Positions 32,819 through 41,523 are shown, numbered from the stretch's first letter. The stretch is DNA of 64,000 nt from Candidatus Rubrivivax defluviihabitans (GCA_016709385.1 JADJMW010000005.1:372001-436000); one strand, 5' to 3'. Notes: generated by a model from the letters alone, not told the origin. Made by a program: numbers and translations.

Positions 32819-35296
32819 ATGTCCGACCTTTCCCAGCCGCCGTTGACCCTGCTGCCCACCGACGGTGAAGGCTTCGCCTGGCCAGCCCCCGACCTCGCCG
32901 GCTACCCGACGCCTGCCGCCTCGCCGGCGCCGCCGGCGTGCGCCGTGGAAGGCCTGAACGGTCATGCGCTGGAGGGCCGGCTGACGCTGTTCGATCCCCA
33001 GCGCACGCTGGTGCAACTGCAGGTGGCCAACTCGCGCACGCCGCTGTCGCTGCGCTTCGACCAGTTCCGCCGCCTGCGCTTGCGTCAGCCGCTGATGGCC
33101 TTGCCGGCCACCGACGCCGCACCCGATCCGACCGTGGAGCGGCCGCTGCTGAACTTCCGCATCCAACTGCACGGCGCCCGGCTCTGGGAAGGCCGTACGC
33201 AGGGACACCGCGAACTGCCCTGGGGCCTGTTCCTGTTCGAGCCGCTGGACGACAAGGGCACGTTGCGGCGCTGGTTCGTCCCGCGTTCGGCCTACGAGAG
33301 CGCAGAGATCGGGGCGCGCATCGGCGAGGCCCTGGTGGCGCTGAACGCCGCCACGCCCGGCCAGGTGGAGGAGGCGCTGAACGAGCAACAGGCGCTGCGC
33401 TCGCGCAAGCTGGGCGAGATGCTGGTCGTGGACCAGATCATCACCGCCGACGAACTGACCGCGGCCATCGAGCGCCAGGCCCGCATGCCCATGGTGCGCA
33501 TCGGCGAGGCGCTCATCGCCCTGGGCTACATCAACGAGAACCAACTCCAACAGGCGCTGGTGCAGCAGCGCAGCGACCGCAGCGTGCCGCTGGGCGAACT
33601 GCTGGTGCGCAAGGGCCTGGTGTCGCGTGCCGACCTGCAGACCGCACTGGCGCGCAAGATGGGCTACCCGCTGGTGGACGTGGCGCAGTTTCCCGTCGAC
33701 ATGGACGCGGTGGCGCGCCTGCCGCACGCCGTGGCCGCGCGCGTGCCGGCACTGCCCCTGGTCGTGCGCACGGGCCGCCTGGTGGTGGCGATGGAGGATC
33801 CCTCCAACCGCGCCGCCATCGACGAGATCGAATTTGCCGCCCAGTGCAAGCTGGTGCCGGTGCTGGTGCGCTCCGGCGTGCTGGCCGAGGCCATCACGCG
33901 CGTCTACCAGAAGATGGGTGCCTCGGCGCACGCCCTGCGCGGACTGGCCGATGCGGGCCCCGACCACGAATCGGTGGACGCGAGCAAGCTGCTGGCCAGC
34001 ATGGAGCAGGGCGACGGACGCCATGAGGACGACGAAGACGCCTCCATCGAGCAGAGCGACAACTCGCTGGTGCGGCTGATCAACTCGATGATCCTGGAGG
34101 CGCACAACCAGGGTGTGTCCGACATCCACATCGAATGCCCGGCCGGGCGCGACAAGGTGCGCATCCGCTTCCGCAAGGACGGCCAGCTGCGGCCCTACCT
34201 GGAACTGCCGCACACCTACCGCAGCGCCTTGATCGCGCGGCTGAAGATCATGTGCGACCTGGATATCAGCGAGCGCCGAAAGCCGCAGGACGGCAAGATC
34301 AATTTCGCCAAGTTCGTGCAGGGCGTGCGGCTGGAACTGCGCGTGGCCACCATCCCCACGCTGGGCAACCTGGAGGACGCGGTACTGCGGCTGCTCACCT
34401 CGAACAAGCCGATTCCGCTGGACAGCCTGGGCCTGAGCCCGGCCAACCTGGCGCGCTTCAAGACCGCCATCCAGCGCCCCTACGGCATGCTGTTGTGCGT
34501 GGGCCCCACGGGTTCGGGCAAGACGACCACGCTGCACTCGGCCATGAGCCACATCAACACGCCCGAACGCAAGATCTGGACCGCCGAAGACCCGATCGAG
34601 ATCACCCAGGCGGGGCTGCGCCAGGTGCAGGTCAATCCGCGCATCGACTGGACTTTCGCGCGCGCGCTGCGCGCCTTCCTGCGTGCCGACCCCGACGTGA
34701 TCATGGTCGGCGAGATCCGCGACAAGGAAACGGCGCAGGTCTCGGTGGAAGCTTCGCTCACCGGCCACCTGGTGCTGTCCACGCTGCACACCAACAGCGC
34801 GCCCGAGACGGTGACCCGGCTCATCGACATGGGCATGGACCCGTTCAACTTTGCCGACGCGCTGCTGGGCGTGCTGGCGCAGCGCCTGGTGCGGCGGCTG
34901 TGCACGCACTGCCGCGTGGCGCGCGAGGCCAGCGCCGAGGACGAAACCGAGCTGCTGGGCGACTACATGTTCGCGATGAACGGCGTGGATCAAGCCCCCA
35001 CCGGCGACGACGTGCTGGCCGGCTGGCGGCAGCGTTTCGGCAGCAACGGCAGGCTCACGCTGTACAAGCCCGTGGGCTGCGAGAAGTGCGACCAGACGGG
35101 TTACCGCGGCCGCGCGGGCATCCACGAGCTGATGACGGTGTCGCGTTCGCTGCGCCACCTTATCCAGACCGGCGGCCGCGCCGACGACCTGCTGCGCCAC
35201 GGCCTGGCCGACGGCATGCGCACGCTGCGCCAGGACGGCATCGAGAAGGTGCTGGCCGGTATGACCACGATCGAGGAAGTGCGGGCCAATTCCTGA
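32819..35296 (+). CDS. GspE/PilB family secretion/pilus ATPase with MshEN domains
   Basis: The protein has 825 residues, longer than PilB (about 570). A variable N-terminal domain (1-150) has a beta-rich region resembling a PilZ-like fold. It is followed by repeated MshEN elements (IGEALVALNAATPGQVEEAL, then IGEALIALGYINENQLQQAL and LGELLVRKGLVSRADLQTAL) of the type that bind c-di-GMP in MshE. The ATPase core has SDIHIECPAGRDKVRIRFRK, Walker A GPTGSGKTTT (562-571), the Asp and His boxes (AEDPIEI, LSTLHTN) and the zinc tetracysteine CTHC/CEKC. No platform or secretin genes adjoin it. A terminator follows directly, so it is monocistronic. Confidence 0.9.
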   Translation: MSDLSQPPLTLLPTDGEGFAWPAPDLAGYPTPAASPAPPACAVEGLNGHALEGRLTLFDPQRTLVQLQVANSRTPLSLRFDQFRRLRLRQPLMALPATDAAPDPTVERPLLNFRIQLHGARLWEGRTQGHRELPWGLFLFEPLDDKGTLRRWFVPRSAYESAEIGARIGEALVALNAATPGQVEEALNEQQALRSRKLGEMLVVDQIITADELTAAIERQARMPMVRIGEALIALGYINENQLQQALVQQRSDRSVPLGELLVRKGLVSRADLQTALARKMGYPLVDVAQFPVDMDAVARLPHAVAARVPALPLVVRTGRLVVAMEDPSNRAAIDEIEFAAQCKLVPVLVRSGVLAEAITRVYQKMGASAHALRGLADAGPDHESVDASKLLASMEQGDGRHEDDEDASIEQSDNSLVRLINSMILEAHNQGVSDIHIECPAGRDKVRIRFRKDGQLRPYLELPHTYRSALIARLKIMCDLDISERRKPQDGKINFAKFVQGVRLELRVATIPTLGNLEDAVLRLLTSNKPIPLDSLGLSPANLARFKTAIQRPYGMLLCVGPTGSGKTTTLHSAMSHINTPERKIWTAEDPIEITQAGLRQVQVNPRIDWTFARALRAFLRADPDVIMVGEIRDKETAQVSVEASLTGHLVLSTLHTNSAPETVTRLIDMGMDPFNFADALLGVLAQRLVRRLCTHCRVAREASAEDETELLGDYMFAMNGVDQAPTGDDVLAGWRQRFGSNGRLTLYKPVGCEKCDQTGYRGRAGIHELMTVSRSLRHLIQTGGRADDLLRHGLADGMRTLRQDGIEKVLAGMTTIEEVRANS

Positions 35297-35324
35297 GCTG
35301 CCCTGTCGGGATAGCGGGCCCCCG

Positions 35325-35345
35325 GCCGGGTTTGACCCGGCTTTG
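35325..35345 (+). terminator. rho-independent terminator after the GspE-type gene
   Basis: GCCGGGT (35325-35331), loop TTG, ACCCGGC (35335-35341), then TTTG. It separates the ATPase gene from the aor operon. The remaining 165 bases before aorA hold no gene and no promoter I can name with confidence. Confidence 0.65.
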
Positions 35346-35511
35346 TCGCAACGAACCAGCCACCCGTGCACGGCGACGGCGCGTTCGATCAGGGTTATGC
35401 CTGTGTCTTCATAGGCGGCGGCTACCCAAAATGCCCGAGTGGCCTTGCCGCGGGGACTTTCGCTCGTCCCTTCGCAGGGTTTCCCCCGAACTACCGTGGA
35501 GAGAACGAGTC

Positions 35512-35985
35512 ATGCAGAAGAGCCTTCACATCAACGCCGAGAAGTGCACCGGGTGCCTTCAGTGCGAGATGGCCTGTTCGTTCGAGAACTACGGCACCTT
35601 CGCGCCGGCCAAGTCGCGCATCAAGGTCTTCGACTTCCACGAGACCGGCCGCAAGGTGCCCTACACCTGCACCCAGTGCGACGAGGCCTGGTGCCTGCAC
35701 GCCTGTCCGGTGGAGGCCATCACGCTGGACAAGCTGACCGGCGCCAAGGTGGTGAACGAGACCACCTGCGTGGGCTGCAAGGTCTGCACCATCGCCTGCC
35801 CCTTCGGCACCATCAACTACGTGCAGGAGACCGGCAAGGTGCAGAAGTGCGACCTGTGCGGCGGCGAGCCGGCCTGTGCCGAAGCCTGCCCCACCGGCGC
35901 CATCACCTACATCGACGCCAACTGGACCGGCCTGGACAAGATGCAGGCCTGGGCCAGCAAGCTCGGCAACCAAGCCACCGCCTGA
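35512..35985 (+). CDS. aorA: aldehyde oxidoreductase iron-sulfur subunit AorA
   Basis: The protein has 157 residues with 16 cluster cysteines in four [4Fe-4S] sets: CTGCLQCEMAC (C12-C22), CTQCDEAWCLHACP, CVGCKVCTIACP and CDLCGGEPACAEACP. This polyferredoxin passes electrons from the tungsten subunit to the FAD subunit. In Aromatoleum the AorA/AorB pair stacks into filaments. ATG 35512 follows a GGAGAG site, and aorB starts 14 bases after the stop. Confidence 0.93.
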   Translation: MQKSLHINAEKCTGCLQCEMACSFENYGTFAPAKSRIKVFDFHETGRKVPYTCTQCDEAWCLHACPVEAITLDKLTGAKVVNETTCVGCKVCTIACPFGTINYVQETGKVQKCDLCGGEPACAEACPTGAITYIDANWTGLDKMQAWASKLGNQATA

Positions 35986-35999
35986 GAGGAGCCACCAAC

Positions 36000-37847
36000 A
36001 TGTCCTGGGCAGGAAAATTTCTTCGCGTCGACCTCACGGCCGGCACCGTCAAGACCGAAACCTTGAATATGGACTGGGCGCGTGCCTATATCGGGTCGCG
36101 CGGCCTCGGCACCAAATACCTGGTGGAGGAAGTCGACGCCAAGGTCGACCCGCTGTCGGCCGAGAACAAGATCATCTGGGCCACCGGCCCGCTGACCGGC
36201 ACCATGGCCAGCACGGGCGGGCGCTATACGGTGATCACCAAGGGCCCGCTCACCGGCGCCATCGCCTGCAGCAATTCCGGCGGCTACTGGGGCGCCGAGC
36301 TGAAGATGGCGGGCTGGGACATGGTCATCTTCGAGGGCCGGTCGGCCAAGCCGGTGTACCTGTATATCAACGACGACATGGCCGAGCTGCGCGACGCCGG
36401 GCATCTGTGGGGCACCACCGTCTGGCACACCGAGGAGCAGCTGAAGAAGGACCACCAGGACCCGTTGCTGCGCATCAGCAGCATCGGCGGCGCAGGTGAA
36501 AACCAGGTGCTGTTCGCGGCTGTCGTCAACGACCTGCACCGCGCCGCCGGCCGCTCGGGCGTGGGCGCGGTGATGGGCAGCAAGAACCTGAAGGCGATCG
36601 CCGTGCGCGGCACCAAGGGCGTAGGCAATATCGCCGACCCCAAGGCCTTCATGAAGGTGACGACCGCGAAGAAGAAGATCCTGGCCGAGAACGCACTCAC
36701 CGGCCAGGGCCTGCCGGCCTACGGCACCCAGGTGCTGATGAACATCATCAACGAAGTGGGCGCGCTGCCCACGCGCAACCACCGCGACGTGCAGTTCGAG
36801 GGCGCCAAGGACATCTCGGCCGAGGCCATGGCCACGCCGCGTGCCACCGACGGCAAGAAGCCGCTGGTCACCAACCAGGCCTGCTTCGGCTGCACCATCG
36901 CCTGCGGCCGCATCCAGAAGATCGACCAGGGCCACTTCACGGTGCAGAACAAGCCGCAGTACTGGGGGGCCTCCGGCGGCCTGGAGTACGAAGCCGCCTG
37001 GGCTTTGGGCGCGGCCAACGGCGTCAACGATCTGGAGGCGCTGCAGTACGCCAACGTGCTGTGCAACGAACACGGCATGGACCCCATCAGCTTCGGCGCC
37101 ACCGTGGGCGCGGTGATGGAGCTCTACGAGATGGGCGTGCTCACCAAGGAGCAGCTCGGCATCGACGCCAAGTTCGGCTCGGCGCAGGCGCTGGCGGCCT
37201 TTGCCGAGATGACGGCCAAGGGCGAAGGCTTCGGCAAGGAAATCGGCCAGGGCAGCAAGCGGTTGACCGCCAAATACGGCCACCCCGATCTGTCGATGTC
37301 GTGCAAGGGCCAGGAATTCCCGGCCTACGACGGCCGCGGCATCCAGGGCATCGGCCTGGGCTACGCCACCAGCAACCGCGGTGGCTGCCACCTGCGCGGC
37401 TACACCGTGGCCAGCGAGGTGGCGGGCATTCCGGTGAAGACCGACCCGCTCACGGCCGAGGGCAAGCCCGAGCTGCTCAAGGCCTTCCAGGACGCCACCG
37501 CGGCGTACGACTCCGCGGGGCTGTGCGTCTTCACCACCTTCGCCTGGGGCCTGCCCGACCTGGCCGACCAGCTGGCGCCGGCCTGCGGCGAGGAATTCAC
37601 GCTGGACAACGTGGCCACCATCGGCGAGCGCATCTGGAACATGGAGCGTGACTTCAACAACCGCGCCGGCTTCACCGCCAAGGACGACATGCTGCCCAAG
37701 CGGCTGGTCACCGAAGCGGCCAAGACCGGCCCGGCCAAGGGCCTGGTGAGCAAGGTGCCGGAGATGCTGCCCAAGTACTACGAGGTGCGCGGCTGGAACC
37801 CGGACGGCACGCTCAAGCCCGAGACGCGCGCCCGGCTGGGGCTGTAG
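36000..37847 (+). CDS. aorB: tungsten-dependent aldehyde:ferredoxin oxidoreductase large subunit AorB
   Basis: The protein has 615 residues, standard for the AOR family. It oxidises aldehydes to carboxylic acids at a bis-tungstopterin centre. MSWAGKFLRVDLTAGTVKTE is the family start. The [4Fe-4S] ligands are C295, C298 and C302 (CFGCTIAC) and C509 in AGLCVF. GLEYEAAWALGA and RGGCHLRGY (H464) match the catalytic Glu and His regions of the archaeal AOR. RSGVGAVMGSKNLKAIAVRG is the conserved cofactor-binding stretch. GAGGAG lies before the ATG. The range of aldehydes cannot be read from sequence. Confidence 0.95.
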   Translation: MSWAGKFLRVDLTAGTVKTETLNMDWARAYIGSRGLGTKYLVEEVDAKVDPLSAENKIIWATGPLTGTMASTGGRYTVITKGPLTGAIACSNSGGYWGAELKMAGWDMVIFEGRSAKPVYLYINDDMAELRDAGHLWGTTVWHTEEQLKKDHQDPLLRISSIGGAGENQVLFAAVVNDLHRAAGRSGVGAVMGSKNLKAIAVRGTKGVGNIADPKAFMKVTTAKKKILAENALTGQGLPAYGTQVLMNIINEVGALPTRNHRDVQFEGAKDISAEAMATPRATDGKKPLVTNQACFGCTIACGRIQKIDQGHFTVQNKPQYWGASGGLEYEAAWALGAANGVNDLEALQYANVLCNEHGMDPISFGATVGAVMELYEMGVLTKEQLGIDAKFGSAQALAAFAEMTAKGEGFGKEIGQGSKRLTAKYGHPDLSMSCKGQEFPAYDGRGIQGIGLGYATSNRGGCHLRGYTVASEVAGIPVKTDPLTAEGKPELLKAFQDATAAYDSAGLCVFTTFAWGLPDLADQLAPACGEEFTLDNVATIGERIWNMERDFNNRAGFTAKDDMLPKRLVTEAAKTGPAKGLVSKVPEMLPKYYEVRGWNPDGTLKPETRARLGL

Positions 37848-37874
37848 CGCAGGGCGCCAGCCCGGATCCGACGC

Positions 37875-37896
37875 AAGGCGGTTCCAGGACCGCCTT
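37875..37896 (+). other. intercistronic stem-loop between aorB and aorC
   Basis: AAGGCGGT (37875-37882), loop TCCAGG, ACCGCCTT (37889-37896), followed by GTTCTTTC. The stem is perfect. It may act as a partial terminator or processing site that lowers the amount of AorC relative to AorAB; that effect is inferred. Confidence 0.5.
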
Positions 37897-37918
37897 GTTC
37901 TTTCAGAGAGGACCGCAC

Positions 37919-39188
37919 ATGAGACACATCATCCTCGGCGCCGGCCCGGCCGGCGTGATCGCCGCCGAGACGATCCGCAAGCACGCTCCGCACGACGAGA
38001 TCTACCTCGTGGGCGACGAGCCCGAGGCGCCCTATTCGCGCATGGCCATCCCTTACCTGCTGATGGGCAATATCGGCGAGGCCGGGACGCACCTGCGGCA
38101 CAAAGGCGACCACTACGAACGGCTGGGCATCCAGCTCAAGCGCAACCGCGCGGTCAGGTTGGACACCGAGGCCAGGACGGTGCACATGGACGACGGCGGC
38201 ATGCACGCCTACGACCGCCTGCTCATCGCCACCGGCTCGAGCCCGGCCACGCCACCCATTCCCGGCATCGCCGGCCCCGGCGTGCACGCCTGCTGGACGC
38301 TGGCCGACGCGCGCGCCATCCAGGCGCTGGCCGAAGCCGGGCGCGCGTGTGCTGCAGATGGGCGCCGGCTTCATCGGCTGCATCATCATGGAGGCACTGG
38401 CGGCGCGCGGCGTGAAGCTCAGCGTGGTGGAGATGGGAGACCGCATGGTGCCGCGCATGATGGGCCCGGTGGCCGGCGGCATGATCAAGGACTGGTGCGT
38501 GGCCAAGGGCGTGGCGGTGCACACCGGCGCCCGCGTCGACGCCATCGAGCGCGACGCCACGCAGGTGATGAAGGTGAAGCTTTCCACCGGTGCCGTGCTC
38601 GAGGCCGACCTGGTGATCAGCGCTACCGGCGTGAAGCCCAACATCGGCTTCCTGCAGGACAGCGGCGTGCGCTGCCTGGTGGGCGTGCTCACCGACGAAC
38701 ACCTGCAGACCAGCGTGCCCGGCGTCTACGCCGCCGGCGACTGCGCCGAGGCCTTCGACAAGGTCAGCGGCAAGACGATCGTCAGCGCCATCCAGCCCAA
38801 TGCCGCCGAACAGGCGCGCGTGGCGGCGCTGAACATGGTGGGCCGGCCGACCGAACTGCGCGGCGTGACGCAGATCAACGTGCTCGACACTTTAGGCCTC
38901 ATCAGCGCCAGCTTCGGCGCCTGGGACGGCGTGCCCGGCGGCGAACATGTCGAGATGACCGACACCGCCGCCGGCCGCCACCTGAGCCTGCAGTTCGGCG
39001 GTGACCGCCTGGTGGGCTGCAACGCCATCGGCTGGACCGAACACGTGGGCGTGATGCGCGGCCTGGTCGAAGGCCAGGTGCCGCTGGGTGAATGGAAGGA
39101 CAAGCTGCTGCAGGATCCGACGCTGCTGATGCAGGCCTACCTGGCCAGCGCGCAGGCGCAGCATGCGCATGCCCATATCCGCGCCTGA
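37919..39188 (+). CDS. aorC: FAD/NAD(P) oxidoreductase subunit AorC, one frame break
   Basis: ATG 37919 gives MRHIILGAGPAGVIAAETIR, the FAD site, and continues in frame to about base 38348 (LLIATGSSPATPPIPGIAG included). The second nucleotide site, VLQMGAGFIGCIIMEALAAR, and the rest of the protein to the stop at 39186-39188 lie in another frame. One extra base in the GCGCGCGTGTGC stretch near 38345-38352 explains it. The joined protein has about 423 residues. By analogy to Aromatoleum AorC, it accepts electrons from AorA and reduces NAD+. It should make AOR an NAD-linked enzyme if the frame is intact in the living cell. Confidence 0.87.
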
Positions 39189-39216
39189 AGCGGGCATCCG
39201 CGGCAGTATCGGTGCC

Positions 39217-39471
39217 ATGCACATCACCTTCAAGCTCTACGCCGGCCTCACCGACTACCTGCCGACTGAGCATCGCACCGGCAACCTGATGCCGCTGGAA
39301 GTGGCGCCCGGAGCCACCATCGCGCAGATCATCGAGCCCTTCCACATGCCCGAAAAGCTGGTGAAGCTGGTGCTGGTCAATGGCGTCTACGTGCCGCCCG
39401 AGGAGCGCGCCACGCGCACGTTGGTCGAAGGCGACGTGCTGGCCATCTGGCCGCCGGTGGCCGGCGGCTGA
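39217..39471 (+). CDS. MoaD/ThiS-like small protein of the aor operon
   Basis: The protein has 84 residues with a ubiquitin-like beta-grasp fold. It starts MHITFKLYAGLTDYLP and ends VAGG, the C-terminal Gly-Gly that is adenylated and thiocarboxylated in MoaD. VNGVYVPPEERATRTLVEGD matches MoaD family positions. It probably supplies sulfur for the pterin dithiolene of the tungsten cofactor used by AorB. It is followed without any gap by the next ORF. Confidence 0.85.
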   Translation: MHITFKLYAGLTDYLPTEHRTGNLMPLEVAPGATIAQIIEPFHMPEKLVKLVLVNGVYVPPEERATRTLVEGDVLAIWPPVAGG

Positions 39472-39780
39472 ATGACCATCGGGCCCAACTTTCCCGAGCG
39501 CTTCGAGCGCGACCAGGCCTTCAGCGAAGCCGACTGGCTGCGTTGCCTGCCCGGCGCCGTGCGCGACCATGCAATCGAACTGCCGGCGCCCGGGCGCGCG
39601 CTGGTGCTCATCGGCGCCGGCACGCTGGAACTCCACTGGACGATGCTGCCGCCGCGCCGCCTGGGCATCGTGCAGCTGCCGCGCATGGCGGTGCGCTACC
39701 ACTTCGACGGCGTGGACGACGCGGCGCGCAACGAGTTCATGCGCTATTTCGACCTCTATACGCAGCGCGGCGGCGGCTGA
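39472..39780 (+). CDS. uncharacterised small protein of the aor operon
   Basis: The protein has 102 residues. ATG 39472 directly abuts the stop of the MoaD-like gene, so expression is almost certainly coupled. No signal peptide, membrane helix or cysteine pair is evident. The sequence has an acidic N-terminal helix (FPERFERDQAFSEADWLRCL) and a C-terminal beta-rich part (RRLGIVQLPRMAVRYHFDGV). I do not recognise the family. Position suggests an accessory role in AOR maturation or regulation. Confidence 0.75.
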   Translation: MTIGPNFPERFERDQAFSEADWLRCLPGAVRDHAIELPAPGRALVLIGAGTLELHWTMLPPRRLGIVQLPRMAVRYHFDGVDDAARNEFMRYFDLYTQRGGG

Positions 39781-39990
39781 GCGCACGCAGGGCCGGGCTG
39801 GGCCGCACGGGGACAGCCTTCTTCGCTTCGCCGTCTCCGCCTGACCGTCGCCACTTCACCGTCTCGCGCGCGACCCACCAGCGTGGCGGCAGCGCGCGTC
39901 GAGGGTGCGGACGGTCGCCATCAACGCGCCCACCCGCAACCGCCACGCGCCGGGCCGCGCTAGACTGCAACGTGCGAACGAGGCTCCGCC

Positions 39991-40467
39991 ATGCCGCTTC
40001 ACATCGTCCGTCTCGGCAGTCCGCGCGCACCCGGCGAGGGCCTGCGCATCGGCACCGTGCGCCGCACGCCGCAGGCATGGCAGGCCTTCGCGCGGCGTTA
40101 CCGCCGCGAGATGGCGGCACCCGACGCCGCGCATGCGATCGCGCTGCTGGCCGCGCTGTCGCGGCAGGCCGATTTCGCGGTCGGCTGCTACTGCGAGGAC
40201 GAGTCGCGCTGCCACCGTTCGCTGCTGCGCGAATGGCTGGCGGGCCTGGGGCGCGACGCCGACCGCTGCCTCGAGGCTGCGCACGGCGACGAGGTGCGCG
40301 CCGCCTACGCGCGCCAGACCGACCGCGCGCGGGCGCTGGGCCTCTTCGACGCGCCGACCTTCGTCTGCGGCGACGAGATCTTCTGGGGCGACGACCGGCT
40401 CGACGACGCGATCGACTGGGCGCGCGGGGCGGCGCTGCCGGCATCGCGCCCAGGCGCGCGCGCCTGA
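39991..40467 (+). CDS. DUF488 protein with HCCA-isomerase/DsbA-like C-terminal piece
   Basis: The protein has 158 residues. The first 90 match DUF488 (MPLHIVRLGSPRAPGEGLRI and the signature GCYCEDESRCHRSLLREWL). The last 65 do not belong to DUF488. ARALGLFDAPTFVCGDEIFWG followed by DDRLDDAIDWARG is the C-terminal segment of 2-hydroxychromene-2-carboxylate isomerase/DsbA-type thioredoxin-fold proteins. The join is in frame and shows no sign of a stop or indel. The function of either part here is unknown. Confidence 0.78.
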   Translation: MPLHIVRLGSPRAPGEGLRIGTVRRTPQAWQAFARRYRREMAAPDAAHAIALLAALSRQADFAVGCYCEDESRCHRSLLREWLAGLGRDADRCLEAAHGDEVRAAYARQTDRARALGLFDAPTFVCGDEIFWGDDRLDDAIDWARGAALPASRPGARA

Positions 40468-40469
40468 TC

Positions 40470-40946
40470 GTGCGCGCCGTCCGCGCCAGCGGACTGGTAG
40501 CGCTGGCATTGTTCGCCGCGCTGGCGGCCTGGCTCGCACCGCTCGAGCCGGGCGCGCTCGCGCTGCAGTTCGCGGCCACGCCGCGCGCCTTCGGCGAAGT
40601 CGTCCACCGGTGGTCGGCGCAGGATCTGCAGCGCTACCGCGCGCACCTGCCGCTGGACGCCGTGCTGTTGCTGGCCTACGGCGCGTTCGGTTTCCTGCTG
40701 GCCACGCGAACGGCGCTGTTCGCGCCGCTGGGCGAGCGGGCGCGCGCCGCGGCGGGCTGGGCGATGCCGGCGGCGGCGGCGTTCGACGCGGTGGAGAACG
40801 GCCTGCACGCGTGGCTGACCGCGGCCCCCCGATTCGGCGTGCCTTCGCTGTATGCCGCCTCGGCTGGTGCAGCGGGGCTCAAGTGGCTGCTTCTGCTCGC
40901 GTTCGCGCTGCTCGTCGTGGCGGCGCTGGCGAGGACGCGCGACTGA
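40470..40946 (+). CDS. hypothetical inner-membrane protein
   Basis: The protein has 158 residues with a GTG start at 40470, three bases after the DUF488 stop. Four hydrophobic segments are visible: SGLVALALFAALAAWLA, AVLLLAYGAFGFLLA, the weaker AAAGWAMPAAAAFDAVENG, and GAAGLKWLLLLAFALLVVAA. DAVENGLHAWLT is a conserved-looking polar motif between helices. The family is not recognised. Close packing suggests cotranscription with the DUF488 gene. Confidence 0.65.
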   Translation: MRAVRASGLVALALFAALAAWLAPLEPGALALQFAATPRAFGEVVHRWSAQDLQRYRAHLPLDAVLLLAYGAFGFLLATRTALFAPLGERARAAAGWAMPAAAAFDAVENGLHAWLTAAPRFGVPSLYAASAGAAGLKWLLLLAFALLVVAALARTRD

Positions 40947-41050
40947 GGCGCACGCATTGGCATACAGCGCCGATATTGAGCGCGGTGTCGCCTGGCCGAC
41001 AGGTTGCCGGAGCGCGGCCCTCCCCGCAACCCCCGACCTGGAGCCCCGCG

Positions 41051-41311
41051 ATGAAGAATCCACGCAGACTGTCCTGCGCCGCCCTGGCCGCGGCACGGTC
41101 CCTGACCGGCGTGCTCACGATCGCGCCGCAGGCACGTTCGCAGATCGATGCCGCGCCGAGCTGGGTCCCGATCGGCAGCTCGGCCAGCGGCAGCAGCAGC
41201 ACGGTCTGGTTTCACGAGCCGGCATCGCGCCGGACGGTGGCCTGCCAGACCACGGCCGGCGCCGATGGCCGGCTCGCCGACGTCAGCTGCGTCTCGGGGA
41301 AGCTGCCATGA
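41051..41311 (+). CDS. small exported hypothetical protein
   Basis: The protein has 86 residues. A basic start (MKNPRR) and the Ala/Leu-rich stretch that follows resemble a signal peptide with a cut after QARS. The mature part is Ser-rich (SASGSSSTVWF) and has two cysteines about 15 residues apart that could form a disulfide. The stop overlaps the ATG of the next small gene. No family is recognised. Confidence 0.5.
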   Translation: MKNPRRLSCAALAAARSLTGVLTIAPQARSQIDAAPSWVPIGSSASGSSSTVWFHEPASRRTVACQTTAGADGRLADVSCVSGKLP

Positions 41312-41523
41312 GTCCAGTGAGCGCGGCCCGTCGCTCCAGCCGGGCGCCGCCGCGGCTGAAACGGGGCTGGGCGCGGCCGGTGCTGGTCCTGGCGCTGCTG
41401 GCCGGCTGCGCGCAGCACGGCGGCGCACCGGCCTCGCCCTATGCCGGGCAGCAGGGACGCGAGATCAGCGCGCCGTCGTCGGGCAGGTCCGCGGCCTCCG
41501 ACGGCAGCGTGCCGGCCCGGTAG
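41308..41523 (+). CDS. short lipoprotein, possibly truncated Spy/LTXXQ-type protein
   Basis: The protein has 71 residues. After a basic stretch, RPVLVLALLAGC is a lipobox. The mature start SPYAGQQGREISA resembles the opening of Spy/LTXXQ-type periplasmic metal-stress proteins (YAGQQ.REI.ALS). The rest of such a protein is missing: the frame ends after 28 more residues and no continuation is obvious in the other frames. This is either a remnant, another frame break, or an unrelated short lipoprotein. Confidence 0.4.
   Translation: MSPVSAARRSSRAPPRLKRGWARPVLVLALLAGCAQHGGAPASPYAGQQGREISAPSSGRSAASDGSVPAR

Noticed and set aside
32753..35371. Minus-strand frame of about 870 codons opposite the GspE-type ATPase
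   Set aside because: It has no domain signature. The plus strand has Walker A, Asp and His boxes and a zinc motif.
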